Source: CAHJXF01 sp038240015 (GTDB lineage Bacteria; Pseudomonadota; Gammaproteobacteria; Burkholderiales; Burkholderiaceae_D). Taken from it: a DNA stretch of 5,665 nucleotides. The stretch is from contig JBBSEF010000135.1 in the NCBI GenBank assembly GCA_038240015.1, positions 1 through 5,665 of the forward strand, read 5' to 3'. The position numbers and the translations under genes were made by a program. Every line of letters begins with the position of its first letter. Within the stretch, counting starts at the first letter, position 1. Of this stretch, positions 1 through 5,353 are shown piece by piece. The notes beneath the pieces were generated by a model that worked only from the letters and a program-made list of their open reading frames with translations, was not told where the DNA came from and ran no database searches.

Positions 1-109
1 CGATGACGATGATCGCGAGCACGACCATCCACCAGCGGATGCGTCGTCTGCGTTTGGGCGCGAGACTGCCTCGGTCGATCTTGAGCTTGCCGACATCGGT
101 TGCGGCCAT
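1..109 (-). CDS. N-terminus of a single-pass inner-membrane protein, possibly a periplasmic adaptor (membrane fusion) subunit; runs off the left edge
   Basis: Only the first 36 codons are in the window. The visible protein opens with a polar stretch (MAATDVGKLKIDRGSLAPK), then an Arg-rich cluster and two Trp at about residues 20-27, then a run of Val, Leu, Ile and Ala (MVVLAIIVI) that continues past the edge. A short basic cytoplasmic head followed by one N-terminal membrane helix fits HlyD/RND-type efflux adaptor proteins, and that is my guess, but no domain-defining residue is in view. Other inner-membrane proteins with an N-terminal anchor are equally allowed. The ATG lies one base after the TAG of the YgiT-like frame, so translation may once have been coupled to it. 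No clear Shine-Dalgarno is seen in front of the ATG. Confidence 0.6.
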   Translation of the reverse strand, partial: MAATDVGKLKIDRGSLAPKRRRRIRWWMVVLAIIVI

Positions 110-110
110 G

Positions 111-341
111 CTAGGCACGCGCCTCGAACTCGGCAACCGCAACCTGGCGGCTGACCGCAACCGATTTACGCAGCGTCTTGATGCGCTCAATCTCGTGCAT
201 GGTCTGCGCCGTGAAATAGAACTCCTCGCAGTGGGGACAAGACCACATCGGAATTGCCTCAATGACGAGCAAGGCCGCGCCAGTACCGAAGCTACGCGTG
301 ACGTGCTTTACCTGAATAGAGTTGCTGCCCCAGTATGCGCA
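111..341 (-). pseudogene. YgiT-type zinc-finger protein (antitoxin-like) remnant, start codon lost and first zinc knuckle damaged
   Basis: About 76 residues read as a YgiT-type zinc-finger protein, the family that includes the N-terminal domain of the antitoxin MqsA and commonly sits beside small toxins, here DUF4258. The second knuckle is intact (WSCPHCEEFYF, Cys-Pro-His-Cys), followed by the helical tail MHEIERIKTLRKS and the end EFEARA. The first knuckle reads CAYWG: the codon at 332..330 is TGG where the family has the second Cys of CxxC (TGC), a one-base change. No ATG, GTG or TTG lies in frame just before it; the nearest in-frame ATG upstream is far back, and the codon before the first Cys is AGT. 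The first ATG inside is at the Met-Trp preceding the second knuckle. It follows the DUF4258 stop by about 7 bases and ends one base before the next gene. I infer a decayed gene. A CTG start giving a partly working protein is possible but less likely. Confidence 0.68.
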
Positions 342-348
342 ACTGCGC

Positions 349-630
349 TCAGCAGAGGTAAGCAGTAATGACGACGAGCTTGCCGGTGAAGCCGACTTTG
401 ACGACGGCTTCAGCCGCTTCTCCGTCAAGCGTAATGCCACCGACGACGAACTTGACTTCGCGGGTTTGCGTGTCGCGCTGGCGCTCGAGGATGTGGCCGG
501 TGAGGATGATGTTTTCGAGATCGAGGATGGAGAGGTTTTCATCTTCAAGTTATTCGGCTGCATGAGTTGAAACGACATAGTTCAGCGTTCGGATGAATCG
601 CCTGAATTGGCTGATAGTGAATTGCGCCAT
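349..630 (-). pseudogene. DUF4258 family protein (putative toxin of a toxin-antitoxin pair) with an in-frame stop at codon 27
   Basis: Read from the ATG at 630 the frame gives MAQFTISQFRRFIRTLNYVV, then STHAAE, then TAA (552..550), and continues in the same frame with LEDENLSILDLENIILTGHI, ERQRDTQTREVKFVVGG and a C-terminus of GKLVVITAYLC before TGA. Ignoring the internal stop, the total is 93 codons. The pattern of a conserved His in the first third, then an acidic segment, L-x-D-L/I-E-x-x-I-L-T-G, E-R-Q-x-D and a V-V-G-x-T strand, is DUF4258, a small RelE-like fold family usually encoded directly upstream of a YgiT-type zinc-finger gene, as here. The stop falls in the segment between the His and the ILTG motif, most simply explained by GAA or CAA changing to TAA. 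No ATG, GTG or TTG follows in frame, so only a 26-residue peptide is expected. The ATG is preceded by a weak GCGGA. Whether any member is a proven mRNA interferase is not shown by this sequence. Confidence 0.78.
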
Positions 631-660
631 TCCGCGAGTGTACGGACTTGATCCCGAGCG

Positions 661-739
661 GCGCTAACGTAGAGTTCAGGGCGCGGAGCAAGCGGCACCG
701 CCGCTTGCGGGGCGTCCCCTCGAACGCCGGGTTGGGCGC
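661..739 (-). repeat. attC-like imperfect inverted repeat (possible integron recombination site)
   Basis: Read on the minus strand, the outer boxes are GCCCAAC (737..731), an exact RYYYAAC, and GTTAGCG (668..662), which matches GTTRRRY in its first five bases only. Inside them the arms GTTCGAGGG and CCCTGAAC pair apart from one unpaired base, as L'' and L' do in attC sites. The centre is a 9-bp perfect stem (GCAAGCGGC / GCCGCTTGC) with a 3-base loop at about 688-708. Size (79 bp) and architecture suit an attC. The site lies 40 bases after the WD40 stop and before the DUF4258 start, which is the cassette order gene then attC. R' is not perfect and no integrase or second site is visible. A transcription terminator or a dispersed hairpin element are the alternatives. 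Confidence 0.55.
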
Positions 740-779
740 AATGCGCTGACGCGGACCACAATCTTTGATTCCGCAGAGA

Positions 780-1826
780 TCAATCAAGCCGCCACAGATC
801 GATCGTTGCCCTCGTGCCGCCTGACGCCAGTATCTTGCCATCCGGCGATAGGGCGACGGAATACAGGCCGCCCTCCCCATCGGGTTCCACCGTGTCGCCA
901 TAGACATGAAGCATCCGGCCGGATTTCACTTCCCAAACCCGCGCTGTATTGTCCGCACTCGCGGATGCCAATATCGTTCCATCCTTGGAAAAAGCAATCG
1001 ATTTAACGACGCTCTGGTGTCCCGCAAGGGTTCGGATTGCGCGCTCTTCGCGCGGGTCCCACAGTCTGATCGTCTTGTCGGCGCTGGCCGAAGCGAATAG
1101 AACGCCATCGGGCGAATACGCGACGGCGCGCACCGCGTTGTCATGTCCGGTGAGAGTCTTGATTTCCTTGCCACTTGCGACGTCCCAGAGCTTGATCGTC
1201 TTGTCCCCGCTGCCCGATGCCAGGACTTTCCCGTCTGGGGAAAAGGCTACAGAAAACACAATGGCCTGATGCCCGCGAAAGATTGCAATCTGTCGGCCGT
1301 TCCTGGTGTCCCACAGCCTGACCGTGCTGTCGAGACTTCCCGAGGCGAGAAGCTTACCGTCTGGCGAGAAGGCGACGGATCGTAGAGGACCCTCGTGTCC
1401 CGCGAGGGTCCGAATGGCGTGACCATTCTTGGAGTTCCAAAGCCGAATTGTTCTGTCGGCACTCCCAGAGGCTATAACTCTGCCATCGGGCGAAAAGGCG
1501 ACGGCAAACACTATGAAGGTGTGGCCTGCCATCGTGGCCGTTTCGCGGCCAGTTGCCATGTTCCACAGCTTCAGTCGCTGGTCGAAGCTTGCGGACACGA
1601 GAATTTTACCGTCCGGGGAAAAGGCGACGGCGCAGATTACGCTGTCATGACCATTAAGAGAACGGATTCGTTCGTCTGCTCTGTGTTCCGGCTTTTCCAT
1701 GATCGCAGGCGTCGCTGCACCAGCTTGAACGATTAGGGTTCCGGGCAGGAAATCTGGAGCAGCCAAGCAAGCCTGACTCGATATGACCAATGCGGTCATC
1801 AAGCCGATCGCTATTCGGCGTCGCAT
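780..1826 (-). CDS. Secreted WD40-repeat seven-bladed beta-propeller protein
   Basis: 348 residues. Residues 1-23 form a signal peptide: MRRR, a hydrophobic core (IAIGLMTALVI) and a probable signal peptidase I site after CLA or CLAA. No good lipobox is present, although a Cys sits at position 20. A linker (about 24-53) leads into seven WD40 repeats of roughly 42 residues filling 54-348, each with the GH...VAFSPDG...ASGSxDxTIRLWD pattern. The seventh lacks the GH and reads YGDTVEPDGEGG instead, then closes with IDLWRLD at the extreme C-terminus. Seven repeats make one complete propeller, so the protein is a stand-alone periplasmic or exported binding scaffold with no catalytic domain. The ligand is unknown. 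The start at 1826 was chosen over an in-frame ATG at 1901 because it is preceded by a strong GGAGGAG and begins the signal peptide. Its base composition looks less GC-rich than the flanking housekeeping genes, which is compatible with acquisition. The repeats are highly uniform, suggesting recent internal duplication. Confidence 0.92.
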   Translation of the reverse strand: MRRRIAIGLMTALVISSQACLAAPDFLPGTLIVQAGAATPAIMEKPEHRADERIRSLNGHDSVICAVAFSPDGKILVSASFDQRLKLWNMATGRETATMAGHTFIVFAVAFSPDGRVIASGSADRTIRLWNSKNGHAIRTLAGHEGPLRSVAFSPDGKLLASGSLDSTVRLWDTRNGRQIAIFRGHQAIVFSVAFSPDGKVLASGSGDKTIKLWDVASGKEIKTLTGHDNAVRAVAYSPDGVLFASASADKTIRLWDPREERAIRTLAGHQSVVKSIAFSKDGTILASASADNTARVWEVKSGRMLHVYGDTVEPDGEGGLYSVALSPDGKILASGGTRATIDLWRLD

Positions 1827-1832
1827 TTCATA

Positions 1833-1839
1833 CTCCTCC
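1833..1839 (-). promoter_or_regulatory. Strong Shine-Dalgarno deciding the WD40 start
   Basis: GGAGGAG on the minus strand lies 6 bases before the ATG at 1826. This favours the start immediately ahead of the signal peptide over the ATG at 1901, which overlaps the mnmA stop (ATGA) and would add 25 residues that bury the signal sequence. Confidence 0.85.
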
Positions 1840-1897
1840 AGGGAATCTGACATTGCTTGCCGCCCGCAAAAGTTCAGGCCCAACCAAGAGTTAGCCA

Positions 1898-3169
1898 TCA
1901 TGACCGTGCGACGGTCCGGTCATCGGTGCGCATGGAAGGATCGATTCCCGCCCCCGGATCAAGTCCCGGGGCCCGCGGGAATGACCTGGTGGTTAGGCAC
2001 GCGTCGTTTTCTGCGGCGCTCAAGATAATACCGCCGCCGAGACACACCTCGCCGTCGTAGAGCACAGCCGATTGTCCCGGCGTCACGGCCCATTGCGGTT
2101 CGTCGAACACCAGCGTGAAGCGATCGTCGTCGCTTTCTACGCCGGGTTGCACACGGCACGCCGCATCGGATTGCCGATAGCGCGTCTTCGCATGCAGTTC
2201 CTGTGCATTCGGAGCGCGACCGGCGACCCAGCTTGCGTTGTCGACCTGTACGCGCGACGACAACAGCCACGGATGATCGTGGCCGCGAACCACCCACAGC
2301 GTGTTGCTCGCCATGTCCTTCTTCGCCACGAACCACGCGCCTTCGACCGCGTTCTCGTTCGCATCCGATTTGACGCCGCCGATGCCGATGCCTTTGCGCT
2401 GACCGAGCGTGTAGAACGCGAGCCCGACGTGCTTGCCAATCACGCGACCCGCCTCGCTACCGTAGGGCGTGCCCGATTCAGGCGTACGAATCGGCCCTGG
2501 CTCGGTCGGCAGATAGCGATGGAGGAACTCACGAAACGGCCGCTCGCCTATGAAGCAGATGCCGGTCGAATCCTTCTTCTTCGCGTTCGGCAGGCCGATG
2601 CGCTCGGCGAGCGCGCGCACTTCGATCTTGCGCATTTCGCCCAACGGGAATAGCACATGCGACAACTGCTGCTGAATCAGCCGATGTAGAAAATAGCTCT
2701 GATCCTTGCTCGCGTCCTTCGCTTTCAACAAGCGATACAGACCGTCATCGTCGCGATCGATGCGCGCGTAGTGGCCGGTCGCGATGCGCTCGGCGCCCAG
2801 GCGCATCGCGTGGTCGAGAAACGCCTTGAACTTGATCTCGGCATTGCACAACACGTCGGGGTTGGGCGTGCGACCGGCCGCGTATTCGATGAGGAATTCG
2901 GCGAACACGCGGTCCTTGTACTCGGTCGAGAAGTTGACCGCTTCGATGTCGATATCGATCACGTCGGCGACCGCGGTCGCGTCGATCAGGTCTGCACGCG
3001 TTGAACAATATTGGTCGTCATCGTCGTCTTCCCAGTTCTTCATGAACAGTCCGATGACTTCGTGGCCTTGCTGTTTGAGTATCCATGCGGATACAGCCGA
3101 GTCCACGCCTCCGGACAATCCGACGACGATGCGTTGCTTGTTCAAGATCGATCCCGCATCACGCGCCAT
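1898..3169 (-). CDS. mnmA: tRNA-specific 2-thiouridylase MnmA, with an unusual C-terminal tail
   Basis: MnmA is the cytoplasmic enzyme that uses ATP and a relayed persulfide sulfur to make 2-thiouridine at wobble U34 of tRNA(Lys), tRNA(Glu) and tRNA(Gln). From the ATG at 3169 it is 423 residues. The PP-loop ATP-binding motif SGGVDS is at 19-24, followed by GLFMKNWEDDDD at about 40-51. The catalytic cysteines are Cys108 in NPDVLCNAEIKFKAF and Cys205 in DSTGICFIGERPF. TGHYAR (131-136), KDQSYFLHRL (about 155-164) and the GQRKGIGIGG segment are all present. The family core ends at GGGIILSAAE; a further 36 residues (codons at 2008..1901) follow, partly encoded by the inverted repeat at 1943-1982. 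The start overlaps the Nudix gene by 11 bp. A TTG at 3145, 14 bases after the Nudix stop, is an alternative giving MNKQRIVVG. Longer in-frame ATG starts lie inside the Nudix gene and are unlikely. Probably co-transcribed with that gene. Confidence 0.97.
   Translation of the reverse strand: MARDAGSILNKQRIVVGLSGGVDSAVSAWILKQQGHEVIGLFMKNWEDDDDDQYCSTRADLIDATAVADVIDIDIEAVNFSTEYKDRVFAEFLIEYAAGRTPNPDVLCNAEIKFKAFLDHAMRLGAERIATGHYARIDRDDDGLYRLLKAKDASKDQSYFLHRLIQQQLSHVLFPLGEMRKIEVRALAERIGLPNAKKKDSTGICFIGERPFREFLHRYLPTEPGPIRTPESGTPYGSEAGRVIGKHVGLAFYTLGQRKGIGIGGVKSDANENAVEGAWFVAKKDMASNTLWVVRGHDHPWLLSSRVQVDNASWVAGRAPNAQELHAKTRYRQSDAACRVQPGVESDDDRFTLVFDEPQWAVTPGQSAVLYDGEVCLGGGIILSAAENDACLTTRSFPRAPGLDPGAGIDPSMRTDDRTVARS
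1943..1982. repeat. Dispersed-type inverted repeat inside the 3' end of mnmA
   Basis: Outer arms ATTCCCGC (1944-1951) and GCGGGAAT (1975-1982) are exact reverse complements. Inner arms CCCCGGA and TCCCGGGG pair apart from one extra G, around a TCAAG loop. The ATTCCCGC/GCGGGAAT arm pair resembles the short dispersed intergenic repeats common in GC-rich Proteobacteria. Here it lies within the mnmA reading frame. A second copy is not present in the window, so repeat-family membership is inferred. It could also act as a transcription attenuator between mnmA and the WD40 gene. Confidence 0.6.
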
Positions 3170-3677
3170 GCGCGATCGCACCGAGCGCGGACGCATCGGC
3201 AACCAGCGTGTCGAGAGGCGCGAGGGGCTGGCCGCGCGCATGATCTTCCACGCAACGCATCACCATCGCGCTGCGATGGCGTTCGTGCGATGCGCGCACT
3301 TCGGCCAACGTCATCCACAACGCACGCACGATGCCTTCATCCAGCACGCGGTCCGCCACCACGTCATCGACCGAGCCGACGAATGCGAATCTCAGATAGG
3401 TGACGGGCTCTTTCGGCTCGTCGCGGCCGGTCTTCATCGAACGCGACAGATAGATGGCCAGCAAGCCCCTGGGCATGAACGCGCGCGCGGTCTCTTCGAG
3501 CGTCTCGCGAATCACCGCGGCGATCAGGCTCTCGTCGGGTTCGAGGTGACCGGCCGGCTGATTGATGCGCAGGCCGTCGCGCGTTTCCTCCTCGACCATC
3601 AGGTACTGGTCTGCATGCGAGCCGTGTCCTTCGACGATCGCGGCGACGGTGACGTTGGGTTTCCAGAGATCGGACAT
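3159..3677 (-). CDS. nudJ: NudJ-like Nudix hydrolase
   Basis: 172 residues. The Nudix box spans about 43-65: GHLEPDESLIAAVIRETLEE, then TARA, matching G-x5-E-x7-R-E-x-x-E-E with Ala in place of the usual Gly two positions after the last Glu. The metal-binding glutamates and the Arg-Glu pair are intact. The lead-in QPAGHLE, the later YLRFAFVG segment and the LDEGIVRALWMTLAEV region resemble Escherichia coli NudJ, a phosphatase of nucleoside di- and triphosphates and of the thiamine pyrimidine pyrophosphate HMP-PP. The C-terminal half (about 130-172) carries a helical region and ends AIAHGA. The gene lies directly upstream of mnmA and overlaps it by 11 bp, the same neighbour pair seen in many beta- and gammaproteobacteria, so they probably form an operon. 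The ATG has no obvious Shine-Dalgarno. The exact substrate cannot be read from the sequence. Confidence 0.92.
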   Translation of the reverse strand: MSDLWKPNVTVAAIVEGHGSHADQYLMVEEETRDGLRINQPAGHLEPDESLIAAVIRETLEETARAFMPRGLLAIYLSRSMKTGRDEPKEPVTYLRFAFVGSVDDVVADRVLDEGIVRALWMTLAEVRASHERHRSAMVMRCVEDHARGQPLAPLDTLVADASALGAIAHGA

Positions 3678-3851
3678 AGCGTCATTTTACTTGGGGCGCG
3701 TTTTGATCGCGCACCCGATCGCCCGCTTGCGCGCACCCGTCGCGCAGCCGTGAACGCGGACATGGCCGTGATAACATCGCCCGCCGATTTAAGCCCTTGC
3801 ACAGTCCACGCGTCTGATGCCAAAAAAAGTAGAGCGGCCGAGGAGAACTTC
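3678..3851. promoter_or_regulatory. Divergent intergenic region between the Nudix-mnmA genes and the pnt operon
   Basis: The two operons start back to back here, so each must have its promoter in or near this 174 bp. On the plus strand GATAAC at about 3769-3774 resembles a -10 element but no good -35 lies at the right distance. On the minus strand TAAAAT just before the Nudix ATG is too close to the start to be a normal -10. No operator palindrome stands out. An A-tract of 7 (around 3821-3827) precedes the pntA ribosome-binding site. Confidence 0.4.
3841..3845 (+). promoter_or_regulatory. Shine-Dalgarno of pntA
   Basis: AGGAG lies 6 bases before the ATG at 3852. This fixes the start, because the reading frame stays open far upstream (to about 2784) and would otherwise allow spurious longer starts. 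The translation beginning MKIGIPKE is also the standard N-terminus of the family. Confidence 0.85.
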
Positions 3852-4997
3852 ATGAAAATCGGCATCCCTAAAGAGTCGCGCGACGGGGAGACCCGAGTCG
3901 CCGCGACCCCCGAGACGGTCAAGAAATTGATCGCGGCACAGCATGAGGTACTCGTCGAAAACGGGGCGGGCGTCACCAGCAGCGTCATCGACGAAGCCTA
4001 CGTGGCCGCTGGCGCGGCGCTGGGTTCGGCCGCCGAGGCGTACGGCTCGCAGATGGTCCTCAAGGTCCGCGCACCGAATGCCGGCGAGCTCGCGCAGATG
4101 AAGCCGGGCACGGCCATCGTTGGCATGCTCGACCGCTTCGACACCGACAACATCGCGCACATGGCACAGGCGGGCCTCACCGCTTTCGCGCTCGAAGCCG
4201 CGCCGCGCACGACCCGCGCGCAGAGCATGGACGTGCTGTCGTCGCAGGCCAACATCGCGGGCTACAAGGCGGTGCTGCTGGCGGCCAACATCTATCAGCG
4301 CTTCATGCCGATGCTGATGACGGCCGCAGGAACCGTCAAGGCCGCCAGAGTCGTGGTGCTGGGCGCGGGCGTTGCAGGCCTGCAGGCGATCGCGACCGCG
4401 AAGCGTCTGGGCGCGGTCATCGAAGCGTCCGACGTACGCCCTTCGGTGAAGGAACAGATCGAATCGCTCGGCGGCAAGTTCATCGACGTGCCGTTCGAGA
4501 CCGATGAAGAACGAGAGGCCGCGGCAGGTGTCGGCGGCTACGCGCGACCGATGCCGCCGTCGTGGCTGCAACGCCAGTCGGTTGCCGTCGGCGAGCGCAT
4601 CAAGCAGGCCGACATCGTCATCACCACCGCATTGATTCCCGGGCGCAAAGCGCCGGTGCTGGTTACCGAAGAGATGGTGAAGGCGATGAAGCCAGGCTCG
4701 GTGATCGTCGATCTCGCGGTCGAGCAGGGCGGTAATTGTCCGTTGTCGGAGCTCGGCAAGACCGTCACGAAGTACGGCGTGCACATCGTGGGCGAAGCCA
4801 ATCTCGCGGCCGCGGTCGCAGCCGATGCCTCGTCGCTCTACGCGCGCAACGTGCTCGACTTCGTGAAGCTGGTCAGCGACAAGGAAGGCCACTTCGTCGT
4901 CAACATGGAAGACGACATCGTGGCCGCGTGTCTGTTGTGCAAGGACGGGCAGGCGATGAAGGCGGAAGTGATGAAGGTCGCGACGCCTGCGGGTTGA
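3852..4997 (+). CDS. pntA: NAD(P) transhydrogenase alpha subunit part 1 (NAD(H)-binding domain I)
   Basis: 381 residues, the usual length of the separate alpha-1 subunit as in Rhodospirillum rubrum. It is the soluble dI component that binds NAD(H) and passes hydride to NADP(H) on PntB, driven by proton movement through the membrane domain. It begins MKIGIPKESRDGETRVAATP. The conserved RQD loop is present as PRTTRAQSMD with Arg119, Gln124 and Asp127. The dinucleotide-binding fold carries GAGVAGLQA at 171-179, followed by EASDVRP. The mobile-loop region has GGYARPMPPSW, then DIVITTALIPG and the MKPGSVIVDLAVEQGGNCPL stretch. All expected motifs are intact. The protein lacks membrane helices, which are supplied by the next gene 31 bp downstream, confirming the split alpha arrangement rather than the fused E. 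coli PntA. First gene of the pntA-pntAB-pntB operon. Confidence 0.97.
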   Translation: MKIGIPKESRDGETRVAATPETVKKLIAAQHEVLVENGAGVTSSVIDEAYVAAGAALGSAAEAYGSQMVLKVRAPNAGELAQMKPGTAIVGMLDRFDTDNIAHMAQAGLTAFALEAAPRTTRAQSMDVLSSQANIAGYKAVLLAANIYQRFMPMLMTAAGTVKAARVVVLGAGVAGLQAIATAKRLGAVIEASDVRPSVKEQIESLGGKFIDVPFETDEEREAAAGVGGYARPMPPSWLQRQSVAVGERIKQADIVITTALIPGRKAPVLVTEEMVKAMKPGSVIVDLAVEQGGNCPLSELGKTVTKYGVHIVGEANLAAAVAADASSLYARNVLDFVKLVSDKEGHFVVNMEDDIVAACLLCKDGQAMKAEVMKVATPAG

Positions 4998-5028
4998 TGG
5001 GCTGCGCCAACAAAGAGACGATGACATC

Positions 5029-5328
5029 ATGATCGATCCGACCATCCAGAACCTGACGATCTTCGTGCTGGCGATCTTCGTCGGCTATCACGTCGTCTGG
5101 AACGTGACGCCGGCGCTGCATACGCCGCTGATGTCGGTGACCAATGCGATTAGCGGCATCATCATCGTCGGCGCGATGCTGCAGACCGTGGACATCAACG
5201 GCCCGATCACCTTGACCAGCGTGCTCGGCGCGCTTGGAGTCCTGCTCGCGTCGATCAATATCTTCGGCGGTTTTCTGGTGACGCAGCGGATGCTGGAGAT
5301 GTTCAGGAAGAAAGAGAAGAAGGCGTGA
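5029..5328 (+). CDS. pntAB: NAD(P) transhydrogenase alpha subunit part 2 (small membrane subunit)
   Basis: 99 residues, corresponding to the membrane part of the alpha chain (the N-terminal portion of domain II). Three membrane helices are visible at about 8-25, 36-53 and 62-85, followed by a basic tail FRKKEKKA. The family signature GYHVVWNVTPALHTPLMSVT, continuing NAISGIIIVG, spans 19-48. With PntB it forms the proton-conducting membrane domain, so it works in the inner membrane and has no role alone. It starts 31 bp after the pntA stop; AGAGA lies about 10 bases before the ATG as a modest ribosome-binding site. pntB begins 25 bp downstream, so all three should be on one transcript. Nothing unusual is seen. 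Confidence 0.96.
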   Translation: MIDPTIQNLTIFVLAIFVGYHVVWNVTPALHTPLMSVTNAISGIIIVGAMLQTVDINGPITLTSVLGALGVLLASINIFGGFLVTQRMLEMFRKKEKKA

Positions 5329-5353
5329 CTCGACGGACGCTCCGACGCTCCCC

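Noticed and set aside
111..578. A 155-codon minus-strand frame that would fuse a Ser-rich N-terminus to the YgiT zinc finger
   Set aside because: The Ser-rich part is the shifted-frame shadow of the DUF4258 coding sequence, with low-complexity composition; only the last 76 codons look like a protein family.
644..657. GGACTTGATCC near the DUF4258 start also occurs inside the repeat at 1943-1982 (opposite strand)
   Set aside because: An 11-base match between two places in a 5.7-kb window, both strands counted, is expected by chance, and the flanks do not match.
545..907. A 120-codon minus-strand frame across the end of the WD40 gene and the attC-like hairpin
   Set aside because: It covers the WD40 gene out of frame and then translates the hairpin itself; translations of attC-like repeats often look like short proteins, and no start signal supports it.
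1899..1901. ATG overlapping the mnmA stop (ATGA) as the WD40 start with translational coupling
   Set aside because: It would add 25 residues in front of a clear signal peptide, while the ATG at 1826 has a strong GGAGGAG 6 bases upstream.
2784..3851. Long in-frame plus-strand extension upstream of the pntA ATG
   Set aside because: It lies antisense to mnmA and the Nudix gene, and the AGGAG-preceded ATG at 3852 gives the standard MKIGIPKE start.
3789..5045. A 418-codon open frame antisense to pntA
   Set aside because: His/Arg/Asp-rich translation typical of the antisense of a GC-rich gene; pntA on the other strand has every family motif.
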